DNA of 64,000 nt, taken from assembly GCF_022919135.1 (NCBI RefSeq), contig NZ_CP095049.1:2670501-2734500 (forward strand), given 5' to 3'. Positions 43,610 through 51,461 of this stretch are shown here, piece by piece. The position numbers and the translations under genes were made by a program. Every line of letters begins with the position of its first letter. Within the stretch, counting starts at the first letter, position 1. Origin of the DNA: Hymenobacter cellulosivorans. Lineage in GTDB: Bacteria; Bacteroidota; Bacteroidia; Cytophagales; Hymenobacteraceae. Under the pieces are notes generated by a model, which was given only the letters and a program-made list of their open reading frames with translations, was not told the origin of the DNA and searched no databases.

Positions 43610-43842
43610 ACAATCTGCAAGGGGAGGAGAGGAGCCGACCCGGTGCCTCCTGCCGCCTGCCAGCTAGCAGCTACCCTCAGTCAGACAACTCCGGCCGTGG
43701 GCCAGGTGCTTTCTACCGGCAGACAGCTAGCTCCTGCCATGTGCCACCCGTCATCCGCAGTCCGCCAGCCAACCTTCCCACATTTCCGCTGTCCTTCACC
43801 CGTTGCCCTGTTATCTTGCTCCCTGATTCCGCTCTCTAACCC

Positions 43843-43983
43843 TTGCCGCCCTTGCCCCCCGCCGCCCCCGATTCTGAGAAACCGCCGCTGCTGCCCTCTT
43901 GGCGGGCTTGGTACGTCCTGGTCCTGACCGCCCTTGGTCTAGAGCTGGCCCTGTTCCTCTACCTCACCCGCCTCTTCGCATGA
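43843..43983 (+). CDS. small single-span membrane protein coupled to the symporter
   Basis: 46-codon frame that starts with TTG and ends with TGA overlapping the symporter ATG (ATGA at 43980-43983). It encodes a Pro-rich N-terminus then WRAWYVLVLTALGLELALFL as one membrane helix followed by YLTRLFA. No ATG is available, so gene callers would miss it. Small one-helix companion proteins are known for some sodium:solute symporters (DUF4212-like and others), and the overlap suggests matched synthesis. The helix has clear hydrophobic periodicity, which argues against a chance frame. Confidence 0.6.
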   Translation: MPPLPPAAPDSEKPPLLPSWRAWYVLVLTALGLELALFLYLTRLFA

Positions 43984-45692
43984 GCCTGCTCGATTGGCTG
44001 GTGCTCGGCGGCACCCTGTTGTTTATCGTCGGCTACGGCACCTGGCGCACCCGTAGCGCCGGTCAAACCCTGGACGCCTACCTGCTCGGCAGCCGGCAGG
44101 CCAATTGGTGGGGCATCGGCCTGAGCATCGTGGCCACCCAGGCTTCGGCCATCACCTTTCTGAGCACTCCCGGCCAGGCCTACGACGATGGGATGCGCTT
44201 CATACAGTTCTACTTCGGTTTGCCGTTGGCCATGGTGCTCATTGCCGCCGTGGCCGTGCCCATCTACCAGCGTCTGCAAGTTTTCACGGCCTACGAATAC
44301 CTCGAAACCCGCTTCGACCGGCGCACCCGCACCCTGGCTGCCATCCTGTTTCTGGTGCAGCGCGGCCTCTCCAATGGCCTCTCGCTTTACGCCCCGGCCT
44401 TAGTCTTGTCGGCTATTCTAGGCTGGAACGTGAGCCTTACCGTCTGGCTTATTGGGGGGCTTATGATCAGCTACACCGTGGCCGGCGGCACCCGCGCCGT
44501 GGCCGTTACCCAGCAGTGGCAGGTGGGCGTTATCTTCACTGGCATGGTCGTGGCGGGCTACCTACTGGTGCACTACCTGCCCGCGGGAGTTGGTTTCCGC
44601 GAAGCGGTGCAGGTGGCTGGCTTCCACGGCAAGATGAACCTCATCGACTTCCACTTCGACCCCAAGGACCGCTACAACTTCTGGACCGGCATGACCGGCG
44701 GCCTCTTCCTGGCCCTGTCTTACTTCGGTACCGACCAAAGTCAGGTGCAGCGTTACCTCTCGGGCCAAAGTATCACCGAAAGCCGCCTGGGCCTGCTCTT
44801 CAATGGCCTCGTCAAAGTGCCCATGCAGTTCGGCATCCTGCTCATTGGGGTGCTGCTGTTCGTGTTCTACCAGTTTAACCAACCCCCGCTTACTTTCAAC
44901 ATTCCGGTACGGGAGCAGATAATTCAAAGCCCGCAGTTTGCCCCGCAGCTGCAGGTACTGGAGCAGCGCCACACCCTGTTGTTTGCCGCCCAGCGCGCTG
45001 CTACCCAAGACCTGGTAGCCGCCCTGCAAACCCAGGACGAAGGCCAGATTGCCGCTGCTCAGGCCCATTTGCAAACCACCCAGGCCGCTACCCAGGGCTT
45101 GCGCACCGAAACCAAGGATTTCCTCAAACAAGCTGCTCCCACCGCCGAAGCCAAGGACACCGACTACGTCTTCCTGACCTTCGTGCTACAGTATCTGCCC
45201 CGCGGCTTGGTGGGTTTGCTTATCGCCGTGGTGCTGAGCGCCGCTATGAGTTCGGCAGCCGCCGGCCTCAACGCCCTGGCCAGCACCACCATCATCGACC
45301 TCTACCGCCCCACCCGGCCCCACCTCGACGAGCTCCACTGCGTGCGTGCCTCGCGCTGGGCCACCATCGGCTGGGGTGTGCTCGGTATCGGCTTCGCCCT
45401 GTTTGCCGCCCGCCTCGAAAATCTGATTCAGGCCGTCAACATCCTGGGCTCTATCTTCTACGGTACCATTCTGGGCATCTTCGTCGTGGCCTTTTTCCTG
45501 CAACGCATTGGCAGCCGCGCCGTCTTCCGGGCCGCCATCATCACCCAGCTGCTCATTTTCCTGCTCTTCTTCACCACCGATATTGCCTACCTCTGGTACA
45601 ACATCATTGGCTGTGCCCTGGTCATGCTGCTAGGGCTGCTTCTGCAGCAGCTAAGCCCTGAACCCAGTAAAGCCCGGGTCCACCCAGCATAA
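43980..45692 (+). CDS. sodium:solute symporter (SSS family)
   Basis: 570-residue transporter with about 13-14 membrane helices, moving an organic solute with sodium. It opens LLDWLVLGGTLLFIVGYGTWRTRS, has the SSS-type AYLLGSRQANWWGIGLSIVATQASAITFLSTPG, a conserved YFGTDQSQVQRYLSGQS, and the late GLVGLLIAVVLSAAMSSAAAGLNALAS helix. An added hydrophilic loop of about 90 residues (QAPQLQVLEQRHTL region, about 320-410) lies before helix 9-10. Solute unknown; sugar and nucleoside transporters of Bacteroidota look similar. Begins by ATGA overlap with the 46-codon ORF. Confidence 0.95.
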   Translation: MSLLDWLVLGGTLLFIVGYGTWRTRSAGQTLDAYLLGSRQANWWGIGLSIVATQASAITFLSTPGQAYDDGMRFIQFYFGLPLAMVLIAAVAVPIYQRLQVFTAYEYLETRFDRRTRTLAAILFLVQRGLSNGLSLYAPALVLSAILGWNVSLTVWLIGGLMISYTVAGGTRAVAVTQQWQVGVIFTGMVVAGYLLVHYLPAGVGFREAVQVAGFHGKMNLIDFHFDPKDRYNFWTGMTGGLFLALSYFGTDQSQVQRYLSGQSITESRLGLLFNGLVKVPMQFGILLIGVLLFVFYQFNQPPLTFNIPVREQIIQSPQFAPQLQVLEQRHTLLFAAQRAATQDLVAALQTQDEGQIAAAQAHLQTTQAATQGLRTETKDFLKQAAPTAEAKDTDYVFLTFVLQYLPRGLVGLLIAVVLSAAMSSAAAGLNALASTTIIDLYRPTRPHLDELHCVRASRWATIGWGVLGIGFALFAARLENLIQAVNILGSIFYGTILGIFVVAFFLQRIGSRAVFRAAIITQLLIFLLFFTTDIAYLWYNIIGCALVMLLGLLLQQLSPEPSKARVHPA

Positions 45693-45726
45693 CCCCGCCT
45701 GTCATGTTTCCTCGCAAGGACGCATA

Positions 45727-45763
45727 AAAAAGCCCTGGCCAACTACATTGACCAGGGCTTTTT
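45727..45763. terminator. terminator between convergent genes
   Basis: Stem AAAAGCCCTGG with CCAGGGCTTTTT and a loop of about 13 bases; the A and T flanks allow action on both strands (symporter and DUF2911 gene). Confidence 0.8.
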
Positions 45764-45784
45764 GCTACTATTTTGAGCCGTTGA

Positions 45785-46672
45785 CTATTTGCCTTTCTTG
45801 GCTTCGGCAATCAGGTCTTCGTTCATTTTCACGTAGTCGGCATTCTTGGCGTCGAGGGCCAGCTTGCGCGACTGTTCGGCCGAGGCGGTAGCGCCCTTGT
45901 AATCCTTGAGCTTCATTTTGATTTTAGCCTCCGTGTGGACGTTCCAGAACTTGGGGTCCTTCTCATTGGCTTTCTGAATCCAGGCCAGGGCCTGCTTCAT
46001 GTCCTTGTTGTTGTCGAGGTAGTACACGGCGGCCGCGGCCATGTCGTTGGCGGAAGCATTGGCGTTTTTCACCACTTTCTCATCAATCTGGGCCATTACC
46101 TTGGGGTCCACGTCGGTGCCGAGCTTGAACTTGGCGCCGGTCAGCTCCCACTGCATGTCCACGTTGGCCGTGGCGGGCGTGATGTCGGAGAAACCGATGG
46201 TGAAGGTTTCCACCTTGGTGCCCAGCTTGTAGGTTTTGGCCGAGAAGCGCACCACGTCCTGGTCGTCCTTGAAGCCGTCTACGTCGGCCCCTTGCTTGGT
46301 GCTTTTGTTGAGCACTACCAGCCATTCGGCCTTGTTCGGGATGGAGTAGAGACCGTACTCCCCGGCGGGTACTTTCTTGCCTTCCAGAGTCACGTCGTCC
46401 GAGAACTTGATGGTCGTGGTCTGGTTGGCGCCGGTGCGCCAGCGTTTGCCAAACGGCACCAGGGAACCGAATACAGTGCGGCCCTTGGCGCTGGGGCGGG
46501 AATAGGTAATGGTAACGTCGGTGAGGCCCACGCGCTGGGTTACGGTGCTTTTGGGGCTGGCCGCGGGAGTAGAAATCTGGGCCTGGGCCGCGCCGCCCAG
46601 CAGCAAGCCGCCCACGAGCAGGGTAGCGCCCAGGGTGCGGGAAGAAGACTTCAGCAGAGAAGTAGAGAGCAT
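45785..46672 (-). CDS. DUF2911 domain protein
   Basis: 295-residue exported protein. Signal peptide ends GGAAQAQ. Residues 35-190 are DUF2911: TVTQRVGLTDVTITYSRPSAKGR, PFGKRWRTGANQTTTIKFSDDV, PAGEYGLYSIPNKAEWLVVLNK. The C-terminal 100 residues are helical, TPR-like (AAAAVYYLDNNKDMKQALAWIQKANEK, then KDYKGATASAEQSRKLAL). DUF2911 proteins are very common in Bacteroidota; role unknown. TAAAAATA at 46701-46708 gives a minus-strand near-consensus TATTTTTA box. Confidence 0.93.
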   Translation of the reverse strand: MLSTSLLKSSSRTLGATLLVGGLLLGGAAQAQISTPAASPKSTVTQRVGLTDVTITYSRPSAKGRTVFGSLVPFGKRWRTGANQTTTIKFSDDVTLEGKKVPAGEYGLYSIPNKAEWLVVLNKSTKQGADVDGFKDDQDVVRFSAKTYKLGTKVETFTIGFSDITPATANVDMQWELTGAKFKLGTDVDPKVMAQIDEKVVKNANASANDMAAAAVYYLDNNKDMKQALAWIQKANEKDPKFWNVHTEAKIKMKLKDYKGATASAEQSRKLALDAKNADYVKMNEDLIAEAKKGK

Positions 46673-46734
46673 ACAGAGAGGATTGTGGAGTTTAGACGGG
46701 TAAAAATACGTATTTAGAGCTCAACCCTGCGCGC

Positions 46735-47247
46735 TTACTTTACCTTCACCCCGTGGGTGCGCAGCAGGGCCAGCACGTCGGTGGCCTGTGCAGGCCCGGC
46801 CAGCTCCCGCAGGTTCAGAAAGTAGCCCACGTTCTGGGACGTCAGCAGAATCAGCCAGGAGCCGATGTGCCAGGCCTGGGTTACGGCGGACCAGGTGTAG
46901 TCCTCGTGCCCCAGGGCGTGCAGCACCGCCATTCCTTCATCCGAAAGCGTGTACCGGGCCCCTGAGCGCAGGGCCGGGGAAGCGTCATATTGCTTGCGCA
47001 GGCTGCGCCAGAGCAGCACGGGCCAGCCCAGCACAAAGAGCAGCATGAGCAGGCTCATCTTGTTGGCGTCCCAGAGTTCGGGCAGCGTGCGTTGGCCGGT
47101 CAGCAGCACATACAGCGCAAACAAGCCGTTGAAGACGGGCAGCAGAATAACCCACAGCAGCGGATTGCTCTTAAAGGTGAAAACCAAGCTGGTGCGGGCG
47201 TATTCCGGGAAGGAAGTCCGCACGTTGGGGAAGACGAAAGGAGCCAT
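46735..47247 (-). CDS. YcxB-like membrane protein, tandem paralogue 1
   Basis: 170-residue protein with two close membrane helices (residues 30-52 and 65-83) and a C-terminal YcxB-like domain: YTLSDEGMAVLHALGHEDYTWSAVTQAW, WLILLTSQNVGYFLNLREL, ALLRTHGVKVK. YcxB-type proteins are small and uncharacterised, with a PH-like beta domain. It is the third in transcription order of three adjacent relatives; the gap to the next gene is nine bases, so they form one unit. Confidence 0.85.
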   Translation of the reverse strand: MAPFVFPNVRTSFPEYARTSLVFTFKSNPLLWVILLPVFNGLFALYVLLTGQRTLPELWDANKMSLLMLLFVLGWPVLLWRSLRKQYDASPALRSGARYTLSDEGMAVLHALGHEDYTWSAVTQAWHIGSWLILLTSQNVGYFLNLRELAGPAQATDVLALLRTHGVKVK

Positions 47248-47256
47248 GCAAGAAAG

Positions 47257-47766
47257 TTAGAGAGGACGCAACCCGTGGCGTTGCAGCAGGGTCAGCACGT
47301 CGGTCTCGGTGGCCGGAGCCAGCAGGCAGGCCGGATTCAGCAGGTAGCCCCCGGCCGAGCTGCTGACCAGGTAGATCCAGCCGTTCAGGTGGCGGAAGCC
47401 CCGCAAGGCGCCCCAGGCAGTAGTGCCGCGCCAGATAGGACTTTCCACGCGCACTCCGGCTTCGGTGAGGGTGTATGTGGCCGTAGCTTGGAGCAGCGGA
47501 CTGGCCGCGTACTGCTTTTTCAGGGTGCGGTTGAAGTTGAATACCGCGTAACCCATGGAGGCCAGCATCACCAGCAGCGTCGCGCCCACCCGCACACCGG
47601 TAGCCGTAGCGCCTTCCGCCTCGGTGGGCGTGTTCCAGAGCACGAAGCCGACCAGAGCGGGCAGCAGCAAAAATCGGAACCACCGGGTTTTGAGGGCAAA
47701 CTGCTGATTAATCTTCTGAAACTCGGGGTAAGAAATCCGAACGTCGGCAAAAACAAGGGGCTGCAT
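47257..47766 (-). CDS. YcxB-like membrane protein, tandem paralogue 2
   Basis: 169-residue relative of the neighbouring genes, with two membrane helices (about 30-48 and 60-76) and the C-terminal block YTLTEAGVRVESPIWRGTTAWGALRGF, WIYLVSSSAGGYLLNPACL, LLQRHGLRPL. The opening PLVFADVRISYPEFQKINQQF parallels PFVFPNVRTSFPEYARTSL in paralogue 1, showing recent duplication. Function unknown. Confidence 0.85.
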   Translation of the reverse strand: MQPLVFADVRISYPEFQKINQQFALKTRWFRFLLLPALVGFVLWNTPTEAEGATATGVRVGATLLVMLASMGYAVFNFNRTLKKQYAASPLLQATATYTLTEAGVRVESPIWRGTTAWGALRGFRHLNGWIYLVSSSAGGYLLNPACLLAPATETDVLTLLQRHGLRPL

Positions 47767-47783
47767 AGAAGCCGAAAGTACGC

Positions 47784-48341
47784 TTATTTCGCCGCCAACA
47801 CGGGTTCAGGAAGCAGCCCCAGTACCTGCGCGGCTGTGGCCGGTGGCTGCACCAGCTCCAGGTTCAGGTAGTAGCAGTGCTCCACCGAGGTGTAGAGCAG
47901 CACCCAGCTACCTACTATCTGCACGCTGTACAACTCCGCCCAGGAAAAGAAACGCTGCGTGCCATCCTGCGTGACGTGTACGCCGGGCGGTTCTACCAAG
48001 AAGCTGGTGGGCCGCTGCCGGACGGGGCCTTGCCGATAGGCCCGGCGGTAATCCCACCACTGATGCGCCAAGCCCAGCACCGTGAAGAGAGTCACTAGTA
48101 CCAGCCAGGTTACCCAGTGCCCCGGCCCGAACCAGAGTCCACCGGCTAAGCCGCTTACTACCACGGCCGCCCAGCGCTGCACTTTCACTTTCCAGGAGTC
48201 GGACGTTTCGGGCTTGGGAGTGGGCTGCTCGGGGTAGCGCAACCGCTGCTGCTGCTGGTGAATGGCCTGAAACTCGGCAAAGGAAACGGCGCAGGGTGCG
48301 ACTTCAAGTAGCTGGCTTGTATCAAGAGGGATGTTACCCAA
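47784..48341 (-). CDS. YcxB-like membrane protein, tandem paralogue 3
   Basis: 185-residue more divergent member. The start must be TTG (48341), since no ATG occurs before the first helix. The hydrophobic segment is WAAVVVSGLAGGLWFGPGHWVTWLVLVTLF, and the C-terminal block SFLVEPPGVHVTQDGTQRFFSWAEL, WVLLYTSVEHCYYLNLELV resembles the other two. First gene of the three-gene unit and next to the AT-rich stretch that holds the 98-residue orphan. Confidence 0.8.
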   Translation of the reverse strand: MGNIPLDTSQLLEVAPCAVSFAEFQAIHQQQQRLRYPEQPTPKPETSDSWKVKVQRWAAVVVSGLAGGLWFGPGHWVTWLVLVTLFTVLGLAHQWWDYRRAYRQGPVRQRPTSFLVEPPGVHVTQDGTQRFFSWAELYSVQIVGSWVLLYTSVEHCYYLNLELVQPPATAAQVLGLLPEPVLAAK

Positions 48342-48426
48342 GATGAAATCAGTTTACGCTGTATCCTAGTAATTGCTTTTAAGTGGTTAGATAGTAAAAG
48401 CTAAGCATAAAATATATGCTGACTTA

Positions 48427-48723
48427 CTAATAAATAGAAGGCGAATAAGGTCGTCCATTAATATACAGCTCCGCCAATGGGTCACGATCTGTAATAAGTT
48501 TGTGCAATCGTAATATGTCAACCTGTAGAGGCGCTTTAAAGGCTACAAACGAAACTGTTCTATAAGCCTGAGTTTCGAGCAACTCATAAGGAATATTATC
48601 AGCCATAACTCTAGAAAAAATGTTTGAAATCTGGTCGACACCTAGATATTGGCCGGTGTGGATAACTGTTAATTTGGTTGGCATTCCTATCACAGTATTT
48701 AGAATGGTATTGTATTGTATCAT
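48427..48723 (-). CDS. AT-rich orphan hypothetical protein
   Basis: 98-residue protein in an AT-rich stretch (48342-48900; by hand, 23 of 60 bases are G or C at 48481-48540) that differs sharply from the GC-rich neighbours. The sequence (IGMPTKLTVIHTGQYLGVDQISNIFSRVMAD, LHKLITDRDPLAELYINGRPY) has good alpha/beta periodicity but no motif I know. Composition suggests recent transfer. The 205 bases between it and the ABC gene terminator hold no other gene. Confidence 0.65.
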   Translation of the reverse strand: MIQYNTILNTVIGMPTKLTVIHTGQYLGVDQISNIFSRVMADNIPYELLETQAYRTVSFVAFKAPLQVDILRLHKLITDRDPLAELYINGRPYSPSIY

Positions 48724-48870
48724 AAAGCTAATTAAGTATTAGCTCGACTCCAATCGCCGTTTAAATTATAGTATAGATAGTTCTTATTTATGATGCCGAA
48801 AGCAAATTATCTACGAAATGGAAGTTTACAGGCAAGTTGTTGCTGAAATGTATTCTTCAATTAGGTATTA

Positions 48871-48902
48871 AAAAAAGGGCGAAGCTGAAGCCTCGCCCTT
48901 TT
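48871..48902 (-). terminator. terminator after the ABC transporter
   Basis: Stem AAAAGGGCGA with TCGCCCTTTT and a 10-base loop, A7 on the other flank. It ends the ABC exporter transcript (minus strand). Confidence 0.75.
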
Positions 48903-48928
48903 ATGAGTTGACGATATTCGGTCCGCGA

Positions 48929-50764
48929 CTAGCTTACCTCTAGCTGCAGCTTGAGCAAATTGGCGTACAGCCCGTTTTCACTGTGGCTGAGCTCGTCGTG
49001 GGTGCCTTGCTCCACGATGCGGCCCGCGTCGATAACCAGAATCTTGTCGGCCTTGCGGATGGTGCTCAGGCGGTGGGCAATAATGATGCTGGTGCGGTTC
49101 TGCATGAGCTCGTCCATGGCGCTTTGCACCAGCTTTTCACTTTCCGAGTCGAGGGCCGAGGTGGCTTCGTCCAGAATTAGAATGGCGGGGTTTTTCAGGA
49201 TGGCCCGGGCAATGGCAATGCGCTGCCGCTGCCCGCCCGAAAGCTTCACGCCCCGCTCACCGACCAGCGTATCAAGGCCTTCGGGAAACGACTCGATGAA
49301 CTGCCAGGCGTTGGCCTTGCGGGCCGCCAGCGTGATTTCGGCGTCGGTAGCGTCAATTTTGCCGTAGGCAATATTCTCCCGAATGGAGCCGCCGAAGAGC
49401 AACGTTTCCTGGGGCACGATGCCAATGTGGCGGCGCAACTCGGTCAGGTCATACTGTTGCAGGTCGCGGCCGTCGATGAGGATTTTGCCGCCGCTGAGCT
49501 CGTAGAACTGCATCAGCAGCTGCACGATGGTGCTTTTGCCCGCGCCACTGGGGCCTACCAGCGCAATTTTCTCGCCGGCCTGAATGTCGAAGTCGATGTT
49601 CTTGAGCACCGGCAAATCGGGGCGGGTGGGGTAGCTGAAGGCCACGTTGCGGTACTCGATGTCGCCGCGCACCTGCAGGGGTACCGTGCCGGCCACGCGG
49701 GGGCGGTGAGTGGGCTCGGAAGGCTCGTCGAGGATTTCCAGAATCCGCTCCGAAGCGCCCAGCGTGCTTTGCACCTTGCCATAGAGTTCCCCGAGGCCAC
49801 CTACCGAAGCGCCGATAAAGATGGTGTAGAGAGCAAAGGAGGTTAGGTCGCCAATGGTCATCTGGCCGGCGGCTACCAATGAAGCAGCGCGCCACAGCAC
49901 CATGATAATGCCGCCAAACAAACCGATAATCACGAACGACACGAAGCCGCCCCGGTAGAGGTTGCTACGCAGCGCGGCCTGCAACGTCCGGTTCAGGGAG
50001 GTGCCGTAGCGGTTGGTTTCGAACAGCTCGTTGGTAAAGGCCTTTACCGTGTTGATGCCCTGCAGCGTTTCCTCCACAATGACGTTCGTCTTGGCCAGTT
50101 CTTCCTGCGTGGCTTTGGCCAGCACCCGGATTTTGCGGCCGAACAGCATGGCTACTATCACGATGGGCGGGAAGGTGAGCAGCATAAACAAGGACAGCTT
50201 CACCGACACGAGCATGATGAACGTGACGCCCACAATGAGGGTAGTGACCTGCCGGAACAGCTCAGCCAGGGTCAGGGAAAACGAGTCCTGAATCTGGCCC
50301 ACGTCGGAAGTGATGCGCGAGGTGATGGCGCCTACGCGGTGCTTCTCAAAGTAGGGAATGGGCAGGGTAACAAACTTGCGGTAGAGCGCCTGGCGAATGT
50401 CGCGCACGGTAAACTCGCTGACCTGGGTGAAAAACCAGATGCGGCCAAATGAGAACGTGCCCTGGAGCAGAATAACGGCAAACAGGCCCAGCGCAATCTG
50501 GGTGATGCTGAGCGTGACGCCGTTGGGCAGCACGAAGGGCTTGCCGTTGGCCGCGTCGGTGAGCTTGCCGATTACCCAGGGAAAGCCCATGGTCGTAGCG
50601 CTGGACAAGGTCAGCAGCACCAAACCCACGATAAACTTAAGACGATAGGGCAGCACGTACCGGAAAATCCGCAGGCCGTGCCGGAAGCTTTCTTTCGTTA
50701 TTTTCTTTTTGGGCCCGTCCGGATCAAGGGTCGTGCCGCTGGTATTCATTCCACTTCTGGCCAT
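48929..50764 (-). CDS. ABC exporter, fused permease and ATPase (MsbA/ABCB type)
   Basis: 611-residue half-transporter that works as a homodimer. Six membrane helices (residues about 40-320) precede the nucleotide-binding domain: Walker A VGPSGAGKSTIVQ, Q-loop IVPQETLLFGG, signature LSGGQRQRIAIARAI, Walker B AILILDEATSALD and H-loop IIAHRLST. The substrate may be lipid, peptide or drug; MsbA-like lipid flipping cannot be claimed from sequence. The start may be the ATG at 50749 instead. Transcribed as a single gene with its own terminator. Confidence 0.96.
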   Translation of the reverse strand: MARSGMNTSGTTLDPDGPKKKITKESFRHGLRIFRYVLPYRLKFIVGLVLLTLSSATTMGFPWVIGKLTDAANGKPFVLPNGVTLSITQIALGLFAVILLQGTFSFGRIWFFTQVSEFTVRDIRQALYRKFVTLPIPYFEKHRVGAITSRITSDVGQIQDSFSLTLAELFRQVTTLIVGVTFIMLVSVKLSLFMLLTFPPIVIVAMLFGRKIRVLAKATQEELAKTNVIVEETLQGINTVKAFTNELFETNRYGTSLNRTLQAALRSNLYRGGFVSFVIIGLFGGIIMVLWRAASLVAAGQMTIGDLTSFALYTIFIGASVGGLGELYGKVQSTLGASERILEILDEPSEPTHRPRVAGTVPLQVRGDIEYRNVAFSYPTRPDLPVLKNIDFDIQAGEKIALVGPSGAGKSTIVQLLMQFYELSGGKILIDGRDLQQYDLTELRRHIGIVPQETLLFGGSIRENIAYGKIDATDAEITLAARKANAWQFIESFPEGLDTLVGERGVKLSGGQRQRIAIARAILKNPAILILDEATSALDSESEKLVQSAMDELMQNRTSIIIAHRLSTIRKADKILVIDAGRIVEQGTHDELSHSENGLYANLLKLQLEVS

Positions 50765-50796
50765 GTATTCTATCTAGCAGAACTTAGAAGAAAGAG

Positions 50797-50835
50797 CGCA
50801 GAGCTTAGACTTTTCAGCAGCAGTCTAAGTTCTAG
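50797..50835. terminator. possible terminator after the TonB-like gene
   Basis: Imperfect stem GAGCTTAGAC with GTCTAAGTTC around a loop of about 12 bases, without a long T run. Weak candidate. Confidence 0.4.
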
Positions 50836-50862
50836 GCTCTCATTTCTGAGTTCTTCCTTTAA

Positions 50863-51345
50863 CTACTCAAATTTGGTTTTGCCTTTCTCCACTTTCAGCG
50901 TGCTGGTGTCGCCGAAGGGCACGGGCAGCTGCACCTGAATGGCGACGGGCTGGCCCTTGCGGGTGGCGGGCTTCCAGGCCGGCATCAGCGTGAGCACGCG
51001 CAGGGCTTCGGCATCGCACTCGGGGCTGAGGCTTTTCACTACCGTTGGATTAGCCACGCGGCCGTCGGGCTCGATGGTGAAGCTGGTGAGTACCGTGCCC
51101 GTAACCTTATTGACGCGGGCCGCCTCCGGATACTTTACATTCTCCTGAAAAAAGCTGCTCAGGGCCTGGGCTCCACCCACGTACTGCGGGGGCACGTCGG
51201 GGCGGTTGGCCGCGGGGCGGGCCTGGGCCTGCATCCGGCCCGGCTTGAGCACAATGGGCTGCTTGGCCGGCGCCGTCTGCTGGGCCTGAGCGGCCAAATC
51301 CAGCGTCAAACCTAGGGCCAGGAAGATGAAGAAAAGATGTTTCAT
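50863..51345 (-). CDS. energy transducer TonB-like protein
   Basis: 160-residue exported protein with a single TonB C-terminal domain. Signal peptide (LFFIFLALGLTLDLAAQAQ), a linker with Ala/Pro/Gln, then PPQYVGGAQALSSFFQENVKYPEAARVNKVTGTVLTSFTIEPDGRV, the typical YPxxAR and GxVxxxFxIxxdGxV signature. It lacks the membrane anchor and Pro-rich arm of true TonB, so it may be a periplasmic or cleaved form with unknown partner. TACCTTTG at 51409-51416 is a perfect -7 box 60 bases upstream. Confidence 0.9.
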   Translation of the reverse strand: MKHLFFIFLALGLTLDLAAQAQQTAPAKQPIVLKPGRMQAQARPAANRPDVPPQYVGGAQALSSFFQENVKYPEAARVNKVTGTVLTSFTIEPDGRVANPTVVKSLSPECDAEALRVLTLMPAWKPATRKGQPVAIQVQLPVPFGDTSTLKVEKGKTKFE

Positions 51346-51408
51346 GGAAGCAAAGCGCCGAAAAACCACCGTTGGGAAAAGGAAAAGCCGCACGGGGTTC
51401 CGGGCGCA

Positions 51409-51416
51409 CAAAGGTA
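51409..51416 (-). promoter_or_regulatory. -7 box of the TonB-like gene
   Basis: Perfect TACCTTTG on the minus strand, about 60 bases before the ATG at 51345. Fits the Bacteroidota sigma-A consensus. Confidence 0.5.
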
Positions 51417-51461
51417 CGCACGGAAAGCCCAAGCCAACGGCTTCTGCCTAAACAACCTAGG

